Assembly (NCBI GenBank): GCA_958295665.1 | Contig: OY282560.1 | Span: forward strand, 54,250,333 to 54,314,332 | Length of the DNA stretch: 64,000 nucleotides | Source: Tipula vernalis | Lineage: Eukaryota; Arthropoda; Insecta; Diptera; Tipulidae | Direction of reading: 5' to 3' | Shown here: one piece after another, positions 46,901-61,200 of the stretch | Position numbering within the stretch: position 1 is the stretch's first letter | How the letters are laid out: each line of letters starts with the position of its first letter | Position numbers and translations under genes: made by a program | The notes under the pieces: model-generated | What the model was told of the DNA's origin: nothing | The model's input: the letters and a program-made list of their open reading frames with translations, nothing else | Database searches by the model: none

Positions 46901-49285
46901 ATAGCACAGTTGATTTTCAATAAAATTGAATTTTCTAAGAAACGTTTAGAAATAATCGAGCAATCAAAATGAAAATTGTCACAGCAATTACAGGTCCCGA
47001 AACCTATTGATAGAGGTATCAACCATCGTAATCGGAGCATTTTAGATTTTTGCCGCCCAAAAACTTGTGGGCTATAGCACAGTTGATTTTCAATAAAATT
47101 GAATTTTCTAAGAAACGTTTAGAAATAATCGAGCAATCAAAATGAAAATTGTCACAGCAATTACAGGTCCCGAAACCTATTGATAGAGGTATCAACCATC
47201 GTAATCGGAGCATTTTAGATTTTTGCCGCCCAAAAACTTGTGGGCTATAGCACAGTTGATTTTCAATAAAATTGAATTTTCTAAGAAATGTTTAGAAATA
47301 ATCGAGCAATCAAAATGAAAATTGTCACAGCAATTACAGGTCCCGAAACCTATTGATAGAGGTATCAACCATCGTAATCGGAGCATTTTAGATTTTTGCC
47401 GCCCAAAAACTTGTGGGCTATAGCACAGTTGATTTTCAATAAAATTGAATTTTCTAAGAAACGTTTAGAAATAATCGAGCAATCAAAATGAAAATTGTCA
47501 CAGCAATTACAGGTCCCGAAACCTATTGATAGAGGTATCAACCATCGTAATCGGAGCATTTTAGATTTTTGCCGCTAAAAACTTGTGGGCTATAGCACAG
47601 TTGATTTTCAATAAAATTGAATATTCTAAGAAATGTTTAGAAATAATCGAGCAATCAAAATGCAAATTGTCACAGCAATTACATGTCCCGAAACCTATTG
47701 ATAGAGGTATCAACCATCGTAATCGGAGCATTTTAGATTTTTGCCGCTAAAAACTTGTGGGCTATAGCACAGTTAATTTTCAATAAAATTGAATTTTCTA
47801 AGAAATGTTTAGAAATAATCGAGCAATCAAAATGAAAATTGTCACAGCAATTACAGGTCCCGAAACCTATTGATAGAGGTATCAACCATCGAAATCGGAG
47901 CATTTTAGATTTTTGCCGCTAAAAACTTGTGGGCTATAGCACAGTTAATTTTCAATAAAATTGAATTTTCTAAGCAATGTTTAGAAATAATCGAGCAATC
48001 AAAATGCAAATTGTCACAGCAATTACATGTCCCGAAACCTATTGATAGAGGTATCAACCATCGTAATCGGAGCATTTTAGATTTTTGCCGCCCAAAAACT
48101 TGTGGGCTATAGCACAGTTGATTTTCAATAAAATTGAATTTTCTAAGCAATGTTTAGAAATAATCGAGCAATCAAAATGAAAATTGTCACAGCAATTACA
48201 GGTCCCGAAACCTATTGATAGAGGTATCAACCATCGTAATCGGAGCATTTTAGATTTTTGCCGCTAAAAACTTGTGGGCTATAGCACAGTTAATTTTCAA
48301 TAAAATTGAATTTTCTAAGCAATGTTTAGAAATAATCGAGCAATCAAAATGCAAATTGTCACAGCAATTACATGTCCCGAAACCTATTGATAGAGGTATC
48401 AACCATCGTAATCGGAGCATTTTAGATTTTTGCCGCCCAAAAACTTGTGGGCTATAGCACAGTTGATTTTCAATAAAATTGAATTTTCTAAGAAACGTTT
48501 AGAAATAATCGAGCAATCATAATGAAAATTGTCACAGCAATTACAGGTCCCGAAACCTATTGATAGAGGTATCAACCATCGTAATCGGAGCATTTTAGAT
48601 TTTTGCCGCCCAAAAACTTGTGGGCTATAGCACAGTTGATTTTCAATAAAATTGAATTTTCTAAGAAACGTTTAGAAATAATCGAGCAATCAAAATGAAA
48701 ATTGTCACAGCAATTACAGGTCCCGAAACCTATTGATAGAGGTATCAACCATCGTAATCGGAGCATTTTAGATTTTTGCCGCCCAAAAACTTGTGGGCTA
48801 TAGCACAGTTGATTTTCAATAAAATTGAATTTTCTAAGAAATGTTTAGAAATAATCGAGCAATCAAAATGAAAATTGTCACAGCAATTACAGGTCCCGAA
48901 ACCTATTGATAGAGGTATCAACCATCGTAATCGGAGCATTTTAGATTTTTGCCGCCCAAAAACTTGTGGGCTATAGCACAGTTAATTTTCAATAAAATTG
49001 AATATTCTAAGAAATGTTTAGAAATAATCGAGCAATCAAAATGAAAATTGTCACAGCAATTACAGGTCCCGAAACCTATTGATTGAGGTATCAACCATCG
49101 TAATCGGAGCATTTTAGATTTTTGCCGCACAAAAACTTGTGGGCTATAGCACAGTTAATTTTCAATAAAATTGAATTTTCTAAGCAATGTTTAGAAATAA
49201 TCGAGCAATCAAAATGCAAATTGTCACAGCAATTACATGTCCCGAAACCTATTGATAGAGGTATCAACCATCGTAATCGGAGCAT
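46352..49285. repeat. 1553-bp higher-order repeat (nine monomers), second region
   Basis: Monomers at 46352, 46501, 46719, 46846, 47019 and 47192 reappear in order at 47905, 48054, 48272, 48399, 48572 and 48745, all offset by 1553 bp. The length equals that of the 32-34 kb repeat but the variant order differs. Confidence 0.78.
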
Positions 49286-52200
49286 TTTAGATTTTTGCCG
49301 CCCAAAAACTTGTGGGCTATAGCACAGTTGATTTTCAATAAAATTGAATTTTCTAAGAAACGTTTAGAAATAATCGAGCAATCAAAATGAAAATTGTCAC
49401 AGCAATTACAGGTCCCGAAACCTATTGATAGAGGTATCAACCATCGTAATCGGAGCATTTTAGATTTTTGCCGCTAAAAACTTGTGGGCTATAGCACAGT
49501 TGATTTTCAATAAAATTGAATTTTCTAAGAAATGTTTAGAAATAATCGAGCAATCAAAATGAAAATTGTCACAGCAATTACAGGTCCCGAAACCTATTGA
49601 TAGAGGTATCAACCATCGAAATCGGAGCATTTTAGATTTTTGCCGCTAAAAACTTGTGGGCTATAGCACAGTTGATTTTCAATAAAATTGAATTTTCTAA
49701 GAAATGTTTAGAAATAATCGAGCAATCAAAATGAAAATTGTCACAGCAATTACAGGTCCCGAAACCTATTGATAGAGGTATCAACCATCGTAATCGGAGC
49801 ATTTTAGATTTTTGCCGCCCAAAAACTTGTGGGCTATAGCACAGTTGATTTTCAATAAAATTGAATTTTCTAAGCAATGTTTAGAAATAATCGAGCAATC
49901 AAAATGAAAATTGTCACAGCAATTACAGGTCCCGAAACCTATTGATAGAGGTATCAACCATCGTAATCGGAGCATTTTAGATTTTTGCCGCCCAAAAACT
50001 TGTGGGCTATAGCACAGTTAATTTTCAATAAAATTGAATATTCTAAGAAATGTTTAGAAATAATCGAGCAATCAAAATGAAAATTGTCACAGCAATTACA
50101 GGTCCCGAAACCTATTGATTGAGGTATCAACCATCGTAATCGGAGCATTTTAGATTTTTGCCGCACAAAAACTTGTGGGCTATAGCACAGTTAATTTTCA
50201 ATAAAATTGAATTTTCTAAGCAATGTTTAGAAATAATCGAGCAATCAAAATGCAAATTGTCACAGCAATTACATGTCCCGAAACCTATTGATAGAGGTAT
50301 CAACCATCGTAATCGGAGCATTTTAGATTTTTGCCGCCCAAAAACTTGTGGGCTATAGCACAGTTGATTTTCAATAAAATTGAATTTTCTAAGCAATGTT
50401 TAGAAATAATCGAGCAATCAAAATGAAAATTGTCACAGCAATTACAGGTCCCGAAACCTATTGATAGAGGTATCAACCATCGTAATCGGAGCATTTTAGA
50501 TTTTTGCCGCTAAAAACATGTGGGCTATAGCACAGTTAATTTTCAATAAAATTGAATTTTCTAAGCAATGTTTAGAAATAATCGAGCAATCAAAATGCAA
50601 ATTGTCACAGCAATTACATGTCCCGAAACCTATTGATAGAGGTATCAACCATCGTAATCGGAGCATTTTAGATTTTTGCCGCCCAAAAACTTGTGGGCTA
50701 TAGCACAGTTGATTTTCAATAAAATTGAATTTTCTAAGAAACGTTTAGAAATAATCGAGCAATCAAAATGAAAATTGTCACAGCAATTACAGGTCCCGAA
50801 ACCTATTGATAGAGGTATCAACCATCGTAATCGGAGCATTTTAGATTTTTGCCGCCCAAAAACTTGTGGGCTATAGCACAGTTGATTTTCAATAAAATTG
50901 AATTTTCTAAGAAACGTTTAGAAATAATCGAGCAATCAAAATGAAAATTGTCACAGCAATTACAGGTCCCGAAACCTATTGATAGAGGTATCAACCATCG
51001 TAATCGGAGCATTTTAGATTTTTGCCGCCCAAAAACTTGTGGGCTATAGCACAGTTGATTTTCAATAAAATTGAATTTTCTAAGAAATGTTTAGAAATAA
51101 TCGAGCAATCAAAATGAAAATTGTCACAGCAATTACAGGTCCCGAAACCTATTGATAGAGGTATCAACCATCGTAATCGGAGCATTTTAGATTTTTGCCG
51201 CCCAAAAACTTGTGGGCTATAGCACAGTTGATTTTCAATAAAATTGAATTTTCTAAGAAACGTTTAGAAATAATCGAGCAATCAAAATGAAAATTGTCAC
51301 AGCAATTACAGGTCCCGAAACCTATTGATAGAGGTATCAACCATCGTAATCGGAGCATTTTAGATTTTTGCCGCTAAAAACTTGTGGGCTATAGCACAGT
51401 TGATTTTCAATAAAATTGAATATTCTAAGAAATGTTTAGAAATAATCGAGCAATCAAAATGCAAATTGTCACAGCAATTACATGTCCCGAAACCTATTGA
51501 TAGAGGTATCAACCATCGTAATCGGAGCATTTTAGATTTTTGCCGCTAAAAACTTGTGGGCTATAGCACAGTTAATTTTCAATAAAATTGAATTTTCTAA
51601 GAAATGTTTAGAAATAATCGAGCAATCAAAATGAAAATTGTCACAGCAATTACAGGTCCCGAAACCTATTGATAGAGGTATCAACCATCGAAATCGGAGC
51701 ATTTTAGATTTTTGCCGCTAAAAACTTGTGGGCTATAGCACAGTTAATTTTCAATAAAATTGAATTTTCTAAGCAATGTTTAGAAATAATCGAGCAATCA
51801 AAATGCAAATTGTCACAGCAATTACATGTCCCGAAACCTATTGATAGAGGTATCAACCATCGTAATCGGAGCATTTTAGATTTTTGCCGCCCAAAAACTT
51901 GTGGGCTATAGCACAGTTGATTTTCAATAAAATTGAATTTTCTAAGCAATGTTTAGAAATAATCGAGCAATCAAAATGAAAATTGTCACAGCAATTACAG
52001 GTCCCGAAACCTATTGATAGAGGTATCAACCATCGTAATCGGAGCATTTTAGATTTTTGCCGCTAAAAACTTGTGGGCTATAGCACAGTTAATTTTCAAT
52101 AAAATTGAATTTTCTAAGCAATGTTTAGAAATAATCGAGCAATCAAAATGCAAATTGTCACAGCAATTACATGTCCCGAAACCTATTGATAGAGGTATCA

Positions 52201-53260
52201 ACCATCGTAATCGGAGCATTTTAGATTTTTGCCGCCCAAAAACTTGTGGGCTATAGCACAGTTGATTTTCAATAAAATTGAATTTTCTAAGAAACGTTTA
52301 GAAATAATCGAGCAATCAAAATGAAAATTGTCACAGCAATTACAGGTCCCGAAACCTATTGATAGAGGTATCAACCATCGTAATCGGAGCATTTTAGATT
52401 TTTGCCGCCCAAAAACTTGTGGGCTATAGCACAGTTGATTTTCAATAAAATTGAATTTTCTAAGAAACGTTTAGAAATAATCGAGCAATCAAAATGAAAA
52501 TTGTCACAGCAATTACAGGTCCCGAAACCTATTGATAGAGGTATCAACCATCGTAATCGGAGCATTTTAGATTTTTGCCGCCCAAAAACTTGTGGGCTAT
52601 AGCACAGTTGATTTTCAATAAAATTGAATTTTCTAAGAAATGTTTAGAAATAATCGAGCAATCAAAATGAAAATTGTCACAGCAATTACAGGTCCCGAAA
52701 CCTATTGATAGAGGTATCAACCATCGTAATCGGAGCATTTTAGATTTTTGCCGCCCAAAAACTTGTGGGCTATAGCACAGTTAATTTTCAATAAAATTGA
52801 ATATTCTAAGAAATGTTTAGAAATAATCGAGCAATCAAAATGAAAATTGTCACAGCAATTACAGGTCCCGAAACCTATTGATTGAGGTATCAACCATCGT
52901 AATCGGAGCATTTTAGATTTTTGCCGCACAAAAACTTGTGGGCTATAGCACAGTTAATTTTCAATAAAATTGAATTTTCTAAGCAATGTTTAGAAATAAT
53001 CGAGCAATCAAAATGCAAATTGTCACAGCAATTACATGTCCCGAAACCTATTGATAGAGGTATCAACCATCGTAATCGGAGCATTTTAGATTTTTGCCGC
53101 CCAAAAACTTGTGGGCTATAGCACAGTTGATTTTCAATAAAATTGAATTTTCTAAGAAACGTTTAGAAATAATCGAGCAATCAAAATGAAAATTGTCACA
53201 GCAATTACAGGTCCCGAAACCTATTGATAGAGGTATCAACCATCGTAATCGGAGCATTTT
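46390..53260. repeat. 3799-bp higher-order repeat (22 monomers), two copies
   Basis: At least ten successive monomers between 46501 and 49264 reappear between 50300 and 53063 at a constant 3799 bp. Both copies contain GATTGAGG (49081 and 52880). A third GATTGAGG at 50117 lies 1036 bp after the first, showing an extra local duplication. The 1553-bp repeats are nested within each copy. Confidence 0.83.
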
Positions 53261-54788
53261 AGATTTTTGCCGCTAAAAACTTGTGGGCTATAGCACAGTT
53301 GATTTTCAATAAAATTGAATTTTCTAAGAAATGTTTAGAAATAATCGAGCAATCAAAATGAAAATTGTCACAGCAATTACAGGTCCCGAAACCTATTGAT
53401 AGAGGTATCAACCATCGAAATCGGAGCATTTTAGATTTTTGCCGCTAAAAACTTGTGGGCTATAGCACAGTTGATTTTCAATAAAATTGAATTTTCTAAG
53501 AAATGTTTAGAAATAATCGAGCAATCAAAATGAAAATTGTCACAGCAATTACAGGTCCCGAAACCTATTGATAGAGGTATCAACCATCGTAATCGGAGCA
53601 TTTTAGATTTTTGCCGCCCAAAAACTTGTGGGCTATAGCACAGTTAATTTTCAATAAAATTGAATATTCTAAGAAATGTTTAGAAATAATCGAGCAATCA
53701 AAATGAAAATTGTCACAGCAATTACAGGTCCCGAAACCTATTGATAGAGGTATCAACCATCGAAATCGGAGCATTTTAGATTTTTGCCGCACAAAAACTT
53801 GTGGGCTATAGCACAGTTAATTTTCAATAAAATTGAATTTTCTAAGCAATGTTTAGAAATAATCGAGCAATCAAAATGCAAATTGTCACAGCAATTACAT
53901 GTCCCGAAACCTATTGATAGAGGTATCAACCATCGTAATCGGAGCATTTTAGATTTTTGCCGCCCAAAAACTTGTGGGCTATAGCACAGTTGATTTTCAA
54001 TAAAATTGAATTTTCTAAGAAACGTTTAGAAATAATCGAGCAATCAAAATGAAAATTGTCACAGCAATTACAGGTCCCGAAACCTATTGATAGAGGTATC
54101 AACCATCGTAATCGGAGCATTTTAGATTTTTGCCGCTAAAAACTTGTGGGCTATAGCACAGTTGATTTTCAATAAAATTGAATTTTCTAAGAAATGTTTA
54201 GAAATAATCGAGCAATCAAAATGAAAATTGTCACAGCAATTACAGGTCCCGAAACCTATTGATAGAGGTATCAACCATCGAAATCGGAGCATTTTAGATT
54301 TTTGCCGCTAAAAACTTGTGGGCTATAGCACAGTTGATTTTCAATAAAATTGAATTTTCTAAGAAATGTTTAGAAATAATCGAGCAATCAAAATGAAAAT
54401 TGTCACAGCAATTACAGGTCCCGAAACCTATTGATAGAGGTATCAACCATCGTAATCGGAGCATTTTAGATTTTTGCCGCCCAAAAACTTGTGGGCTATA
54501 GCACAGTTAATTTTCAATAAAATTGAATATTCTAAGAAATGTTTAGAAATAATCGAGCAATCAAAATGAAAATTGTCACAGCAATTACATGTCCCGAAAC
54601 CTATTGATAGAGGTATCAACCATCGTAATCGGAGCATTTTAGATTTTTGCCGCACAAAAACTTGTGGGCTATAGCACAGTTAATTTTCAATAAAATTGAA
54701 TTTTCTAAGCAATGTTTAGAAATAATCGAGCAATCAAAATGCAAATTGTCACAGCAATTACATGTCCCGAAACCTATTGATAGAGGTA
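53063..54788. repeat. 863-bp higher-order repeat (five monomers)
   Basis: Monomers at 53063, 53580 and 53753 recur at 53926, 54443 and 54616, each offset 863 bp. Both copies contain two 172-bp forms in a row, which gives 863. Confidence 0.78.
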
Positions 54789-55574
54789 TCAACCATCGTA
54801 ATCGGAGCATTTTAGATTTTTGCCGCTCAAAAACTTGTGGGCTATAGCACAGTTGATTTTCAATAAAATTGAATTTTCTAAGAAATGTTTAGAAATAATC
54901 GAGCAATCAAAATGAAAATTGTCACAGCAATTACAGGTCCCGAAACCTATTGATAGAGGTATCAACCATCGAAATCGGAGCATTTTAGATTTTTGCCGCT
55001 AAAAACTTGTGGGCTATAGCACAGTTGATTTTCAATAAAATTGAATTTTCTAAGAAATGTTTAGAAATAATCGAGCAATCAAAATGAAAATTGTCACAGC
55101 AATTACAGGTCCCGAAACCTATTGATAGAGGTATCAACCATCGAAATCGGAGCATTTTAGATTTTTGCCGCACAAAAACTTGTGGGCTATAGCACAGTTG
55201 ATTTTCAATAAAATTGAATTTTCTAAGAAATGTTTAGAAATAATCGAGCAATCAAAATGAAAATTGTCACAGCAATTACAGGTCCCGAAACCTATTGATA
55301 GAGGTATCAACCATCGTAGTCGGAGCATTTTAGATTTTTGCCGCCCAAAAACTTGTGGGCTATAGCACAGTTAATTTTCAATAAAATTGAATATTCTAAG
55401 AAATGTTAGAAATAATCGAGCAATCAAAATGAAAATTGTCACAGCAATTACAAATCCCGAAACCTATTGATAGAGGTATCAACCATCGAAATCGAAGCAT
55501 TTTAGATTTTTGCCGCACAAAAACTTGTGGGCTATAGCACAGTTAATTTTCAATAAAATTGAATTTTCTAAGAA

Positions 55575-56365
55575 ACGTTTAGAAATAATCGAGCAATCAA
55601 AATGAAAATTGTCACAGCAATTACAGGTCCCGAAACCTATTGATAGAGGTATCAACCATCGTAATCGGAGCATTTTAGATTTTTGCCGCTAAAAACTTGT
55701 GGGCTATAGCACAGTTGATTTTCAATAAAATTGAATTTTCTAAGAAATGTTTAGAAATAATCGAGCAATCAAAATGAAAATTGTCACAGCAATTACAGGT
55801 CCCGAAACCTATTGATAGAGGTATCAACCATCGTAATCGGAGCATTTTAGATTTTTGCCGCCCAAAAACTTGTGGGCTATAGCACAGTTAATTTTCAATA
55901 AAATTGAATATTCTAAGAAATGTTTAGAAATAATCGAGCAATCAAAATGAAAATTGTCACAGCAATTACAGGTCCCGAAACCTATTGATAGAGGTATCAA
56001 CCATCGTAATCGGAGCATTTTAGATTTTTGCCGCACAAAAACTTGTGGGCTATAGCACAGTTAATTTTCAATAAAATTGAATTTTCTAAGCAATGTTTAG
56101 AAATAATCGAGCAATCAAAATGCAAATTGTCACAGCAATTACATGTCCCGAAACCTATTGATAGAGGTATCAACCATCGTAATCGGAGCATTTTAGATTT
56201 TTGCCGCCCAAAAACTTGTGGGCTATAGCACAGTTGATTTTCAATAAAATTGAATTTTCTAAGAAACGTTTAGAAATAATCGAGCAATCAAAATGAAAAT
56301 TGTCACAGTAATTACAGGTCCCGAAACCTATTGATAGAGGTATCAACCATCGTAATCGGAGCATT
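55575..56365. repeat. Long-range duplicated block, copy 2 (partner at 36250-37040)
   Basis: Partner of the 36-kb block at an offset of 19,325 bp, sharing CACAGTAATTAC and the preceding monomer order. After the shared part the two sites continue with different monomers. Confidence 0.75.
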
Positions 56366-58239
56366 TTAGATTTTTGCCGCCCAAAAACTTGTGGGCTATA
56401 GCACAGTTGATTTTCAATAAAATTGAATTTTCTAAGAAATGTTTAGAAATAATCGAGCAATCAAAATGAAAATTGTCACAGCAATTACAGGTCCCGAAAC
56501 CTATTGATAGAGGTATCAACCATCGTAATCGGAGCATTTTAGATTTTTGCCGCTCAAAAACTTGTGGGCTATAGCACAGTTGATTTTCAATAAAATTGAA
56601 TTTTCTAAGAAATGTTTAGAAATAATCGAGCAATCAAAATGAAAATTGTCACAGCAATTACAGGTCCCGAAACCTATTGATAGAGGTATCAACCATCGTA
56701 ATCGGAGCATTTTAGATTTTTGCCGCCCAAAAACTTGTGGGCTATAGCACAGTTAATTTTCAATAAAATTGAATATTCTAAGAAATGTTTAGAAATAATC
56801 GAGCGATCAAAATGAAAATTGTCACAGCAATTACAGGTCCCGAAACCTATTGATAGAGGTATCAACCATCGTAATCGGAGCATTTTAGATTTTTGCCGCC
56901 CAAAAACTTGTGGGCTATAGCACAGTTGATTTTCAATAAAATTGAATTTTCTAAGAAATGTTTAGAAATAATCGAGCAATCAAAATGAAAATTGTCACAG
57001 CAATTACAGGTCCCGAAACCTATTGATAGAGGTATCAACCATCGTAATCGGAGCATTTTAGATTTTTGCCGCCCAAAAACTTGTGGGCTATAGCACAGTT
57101 GATTTTCAATAAAATTGAATTTTCTAAGAAATGTTTAGAAATAATCGAGCAATCAAAATGAAAATTGTCACAGCAATTACAGGTCCCGAAACCTATTGAT
57201 AGAGGTATCAACCATCGTAATCGGAGCATTTTAGATTTTTGCCGCCCAAAAACTTGTGGGCTATAGCACAGTTAATTTTCAATAAAATTGAATATTCTAA
57301 GAAATGTTTAGAAATAATCGAGCGATCAAAATGAAAATTGTCACAGCAATTACAGGTCCCGAAACCTATTGATAGAGGTATCAACCATCGTAATCGGAGC
57401 ATTTTAGATTTTTGCCGCTCAAAAACTTGTGGGCTATAGCACAGTTGATTTTCAATAAAATTGAATTTTCTAAGCAATGTTTAGAAATAATCGAGCAATC
57501 AAAATGCAAATTGTCACAGCAATTACATGTCCCGAAACCTATTGATAGAGGTATCAACCATCGAAATCGGAGCATTTTAGATTTTTGCCGCCCAAAAACT
57601 TGTGGGCTATAGCACAGTTGATTTTCAATAAAATTGAATTTTCTAAGAAACGTTTAGAAATAATCGAGCAATCAAAATGAAAATTGTCACAGCAATTACA
57701 GGTCCCGAAACCTATTGATAGAGGTATCAACCATCGTAATCGGAGCATTTTAGATTTTTGCCGCCCAAAAACTTGTGGGCTATAGCACAGTTGATTTTCA
57801 ATAAAATTGAATTTTCTAAGAAATGTTTAGAAATAATCGAGCAATCAAAATGAAAATTGTCACAGCAATTACAGGTCCCGAAACCTATTGATAGAGGTAT
57901 CAACCATCGTAATCGGAGCATTTTAGATTTTTGCAGCCCAAAAACTTGTGGGCTATAGCACAGTTGATTTTCAATAAAATTGAATTTTCTAAGAAACGTT
58001 TAGAAATAATCGAGCAATCAAAATGAAAATTGTCACAGCAATTACAGGTCCCGAAACCTATTGATAGAGGTATCAACCATCGTAATCGGAGCATTTTAGA
58101 TTTTTGCCGCTCAAAAACTTGTGGGCTATAGCACAGTTGATTTTCAATAAAATTGAATTTTCTAAGAAATGTTTAGAAATAATCGAGCAATCAAAATGAA
58201 AATTGTCACAGCAATTACAGGTCCCGAAACCTATTGATA

Positions 58240-61200
58240 GAGGTATCAACCATCGAAATCGGAGCATTTTAGATTTTTGCCGCACAAATACTTGTGGGCT
58301 ATAGCACAGTTGATTTTCAATAAAATTGAATTTTCTAAGAAATGTTTAGAAATAATCGAGCAATCAAAATGAAAATTGTCACAGCAATTACAGGTCCCGA
58401 AACCTATTGATAGAGGTATCAACCATCGTAGTCGGAGCATTTTAGATTTTTGCCGCCCAAAAACTTGTGGGCTATAGCACAGTTAATTTTCAATAAAATT
58501 GAATATTCTAAGAAATGTTTAGAAATAATCGAGCAATCAAAATGCAAATTGTCACAGCAATTACAAATCCCGAAACCTATTGATAGAGGTATCAACCATC
58601 GAAATCGAAGCATTTTAGATTTTTGCCGCACAAAAACTTGTGGGCTATAGCACAGTTAATTTTCAATAAAATTGAATTTTCTAAGAAATGTTTAGAAATA
58701 ATCGAGCAATCAAAATGAAAATTGTCACAGCAATTACAGGTCCCGAAACCTATTGATAGAGGTATCAACCATCGAAATCGGAGCATTTTAGATTTTTGCC
58801 GCTAAAAACTTGTGGGCTATAGCACAGTTGATTTTCAATAAAATTGAATTTTCTAAGAAATGTTTAGAAATAATCGAGCAATCAAAATGAAAATTGTCAC
58901 AGCAATTACAGGTCCCGAAACCTATTGATAGAGGTATCAACCATCGTAGTCGGAGCATTTTAGATTTTTGCCGCCCAAAAACTTGTGGGCTATAGCACAG
59001 TTAATTTTCAATAAAATTGAATATTCTAAGAAATGTTTAGAAATAATCGAGCAATCAAAATGAAAATTGTCACAGCAATTACAAATCCCGAAACCTATTG
59101 ATAGAGGTATCAACCATCGAAATCGAAGCATTTTAGATTTTTGCCGCACAAAAACTTGTGGGCTATAGCACAGTTAATTTTCAATAAAATTGAATTTTCT
59201 AAGAAATGTTTAGAAATAATCGAGCAATCAAAATGAAAATTGTCACAGCAATTACAGGTCCCGAAACCTATTGATAGAGGTATCAACCATCGAAATCGGA
59301 GCATTTTAGATTTTTGCCGCCCAAAAACTTGTGGGCTATAGCACAGTTAATTTTCAATAAAATTGAATATTCTAAGAAATGTTTAGAAATAATCGAGCAA
59401 TCAAAATGAAAATTGTCACAGCAATTACAGGTCCCGAAACCTATTGATAGAGGTATCAACCATCGTAATCGGAGCATTTTAGATTTTTGCCGCACAAAAA
59501 CTTGTGGGCTATAGCACAGTTAATTTTCAATAAAATTGAATTTTCTAAGCAATGTTTAGAAATAATCGAGCAATCAAAATGCAAATTGTCACAGCAATTA
59601 CATGTCCCGAAACCTATTGATATAGGTATCAACCATCGTAATCGGAGCATTTTAGATTTTTGCCGCCCAAAAACTTGTGGGCTATAGCACAGTTGATTTT
59701 CAATAAAATTGAATTTTCTAAGAAACGTTTAGAAATAATCGAGCAATCAAAATGAAAATTGTCACAGCAATTACAGGTCCCGAAACCTATTGATAGAGGT
59801 ATCAACCATCGTAATCGGAGCATTTTAGATTTTTGCCGCACAAAAACTTGTGGGCTATAGCACAGTTAATTTTCAATAAAATTGAATTTTCTAAGCAATG
59901 TTTAGAAATAATCGAGCAATCAAAATGCAAATTGTCACAGCAATTACATGTCCCGAAACCTATTGATAGAGGTATCAACCATCGTAATCGGAGCATTTTA
60001 GATTTTTGCCGCTCAAAAACTTGTGGGCTATAGCACAGTTGATTTTCAATAAAATTGAATTTTCTAAGAAATGTTTAGAAATAATCGAGCAATCAAAATG
60101 AAAATTGTCACAGCAATTACAGGTCCCGAAACCTATTGATAGAGGTATCAACCATCGAAATCGGAGCATTTTAGATTTTTGCCGCTAAAAACTTGTGGGC
60201 TATAGCGAGTTGATTTTCAATAAAATTGAATTTTCTAAGAAATGTTTAGAAATAATCGAGCAATCAAAATGAAAATTGTCACAGCAATTACAGGTCCCGA
60301 AACCTATTGATAGAGGTATCAACCATCGAAATCGGAGCATTTTAGATTTTTGCCGCTAAAAACTTGTGGGCTATAGCGAGTTGATTTTCAATAAAATTGA
60401 ATTTTCTAAGAAATGTTTAGAAATAATCGAGCAATCAAAATGAAAATTGTCACAGCAATTACAGGTCCCGAAACCTATTGATAGAGGTATCAACCATCGA
60501 AATCGGAGCATTTTAGATTTTTGCCGCTAAAAACTTGTGGGCTATAGCACAGTTAATTTTCAATAAAATTGAATTTTCTAAGAAATGTTTAGAAATAATC
60601 GAGCAATCAAAATGAAAATTGTCACAGCAATTACAGGTCCCGAAACCTATTGATAGAGGTATCAACCATCGAAATCGGAGCATTTTAGATTTTTTCCGCT
60701 AAAAACTTGTGGGCTATAGCGAGTTGATTTTCAATAAAATTGAATTTTCTAAGAAATGTTTAGAAATAATCGAGCAATCAAAATGAAAATTGTCACAGCA
60801 ATTACAGGTCCCGAAACCTATTGATAGAGGTATCAACCATCGAAATCGGAGCATTTTAGATTTTTGCCGCTAAAAACTTGTGGGCTATAGCACAGTTGAT
60901 TTTCAATAAAATTGAATTTTCTAAGAAATGTTTAGAAATAATCGAGCAATCAAAATGAAAATTGTCACAGCAATTACAGGTCCCGAAACCTATTGATAGA
61001 GGTATCAACCATCGAAATCGGAGCATTTTAGTTTTTTGCCGCTAAAAACTTGTGGGCTATAGCGAGTTGATTTTCAATAAAATTGAATTTTCTAAGAAAT
61101 GTTTAGAAATAATCGAGCAATCAAAATGAAAATTGTCACAGCAATTACAGGTCCCGAAACCTATTGATAGAGGTATCAACCATCGAAATCGGAGCATTTT

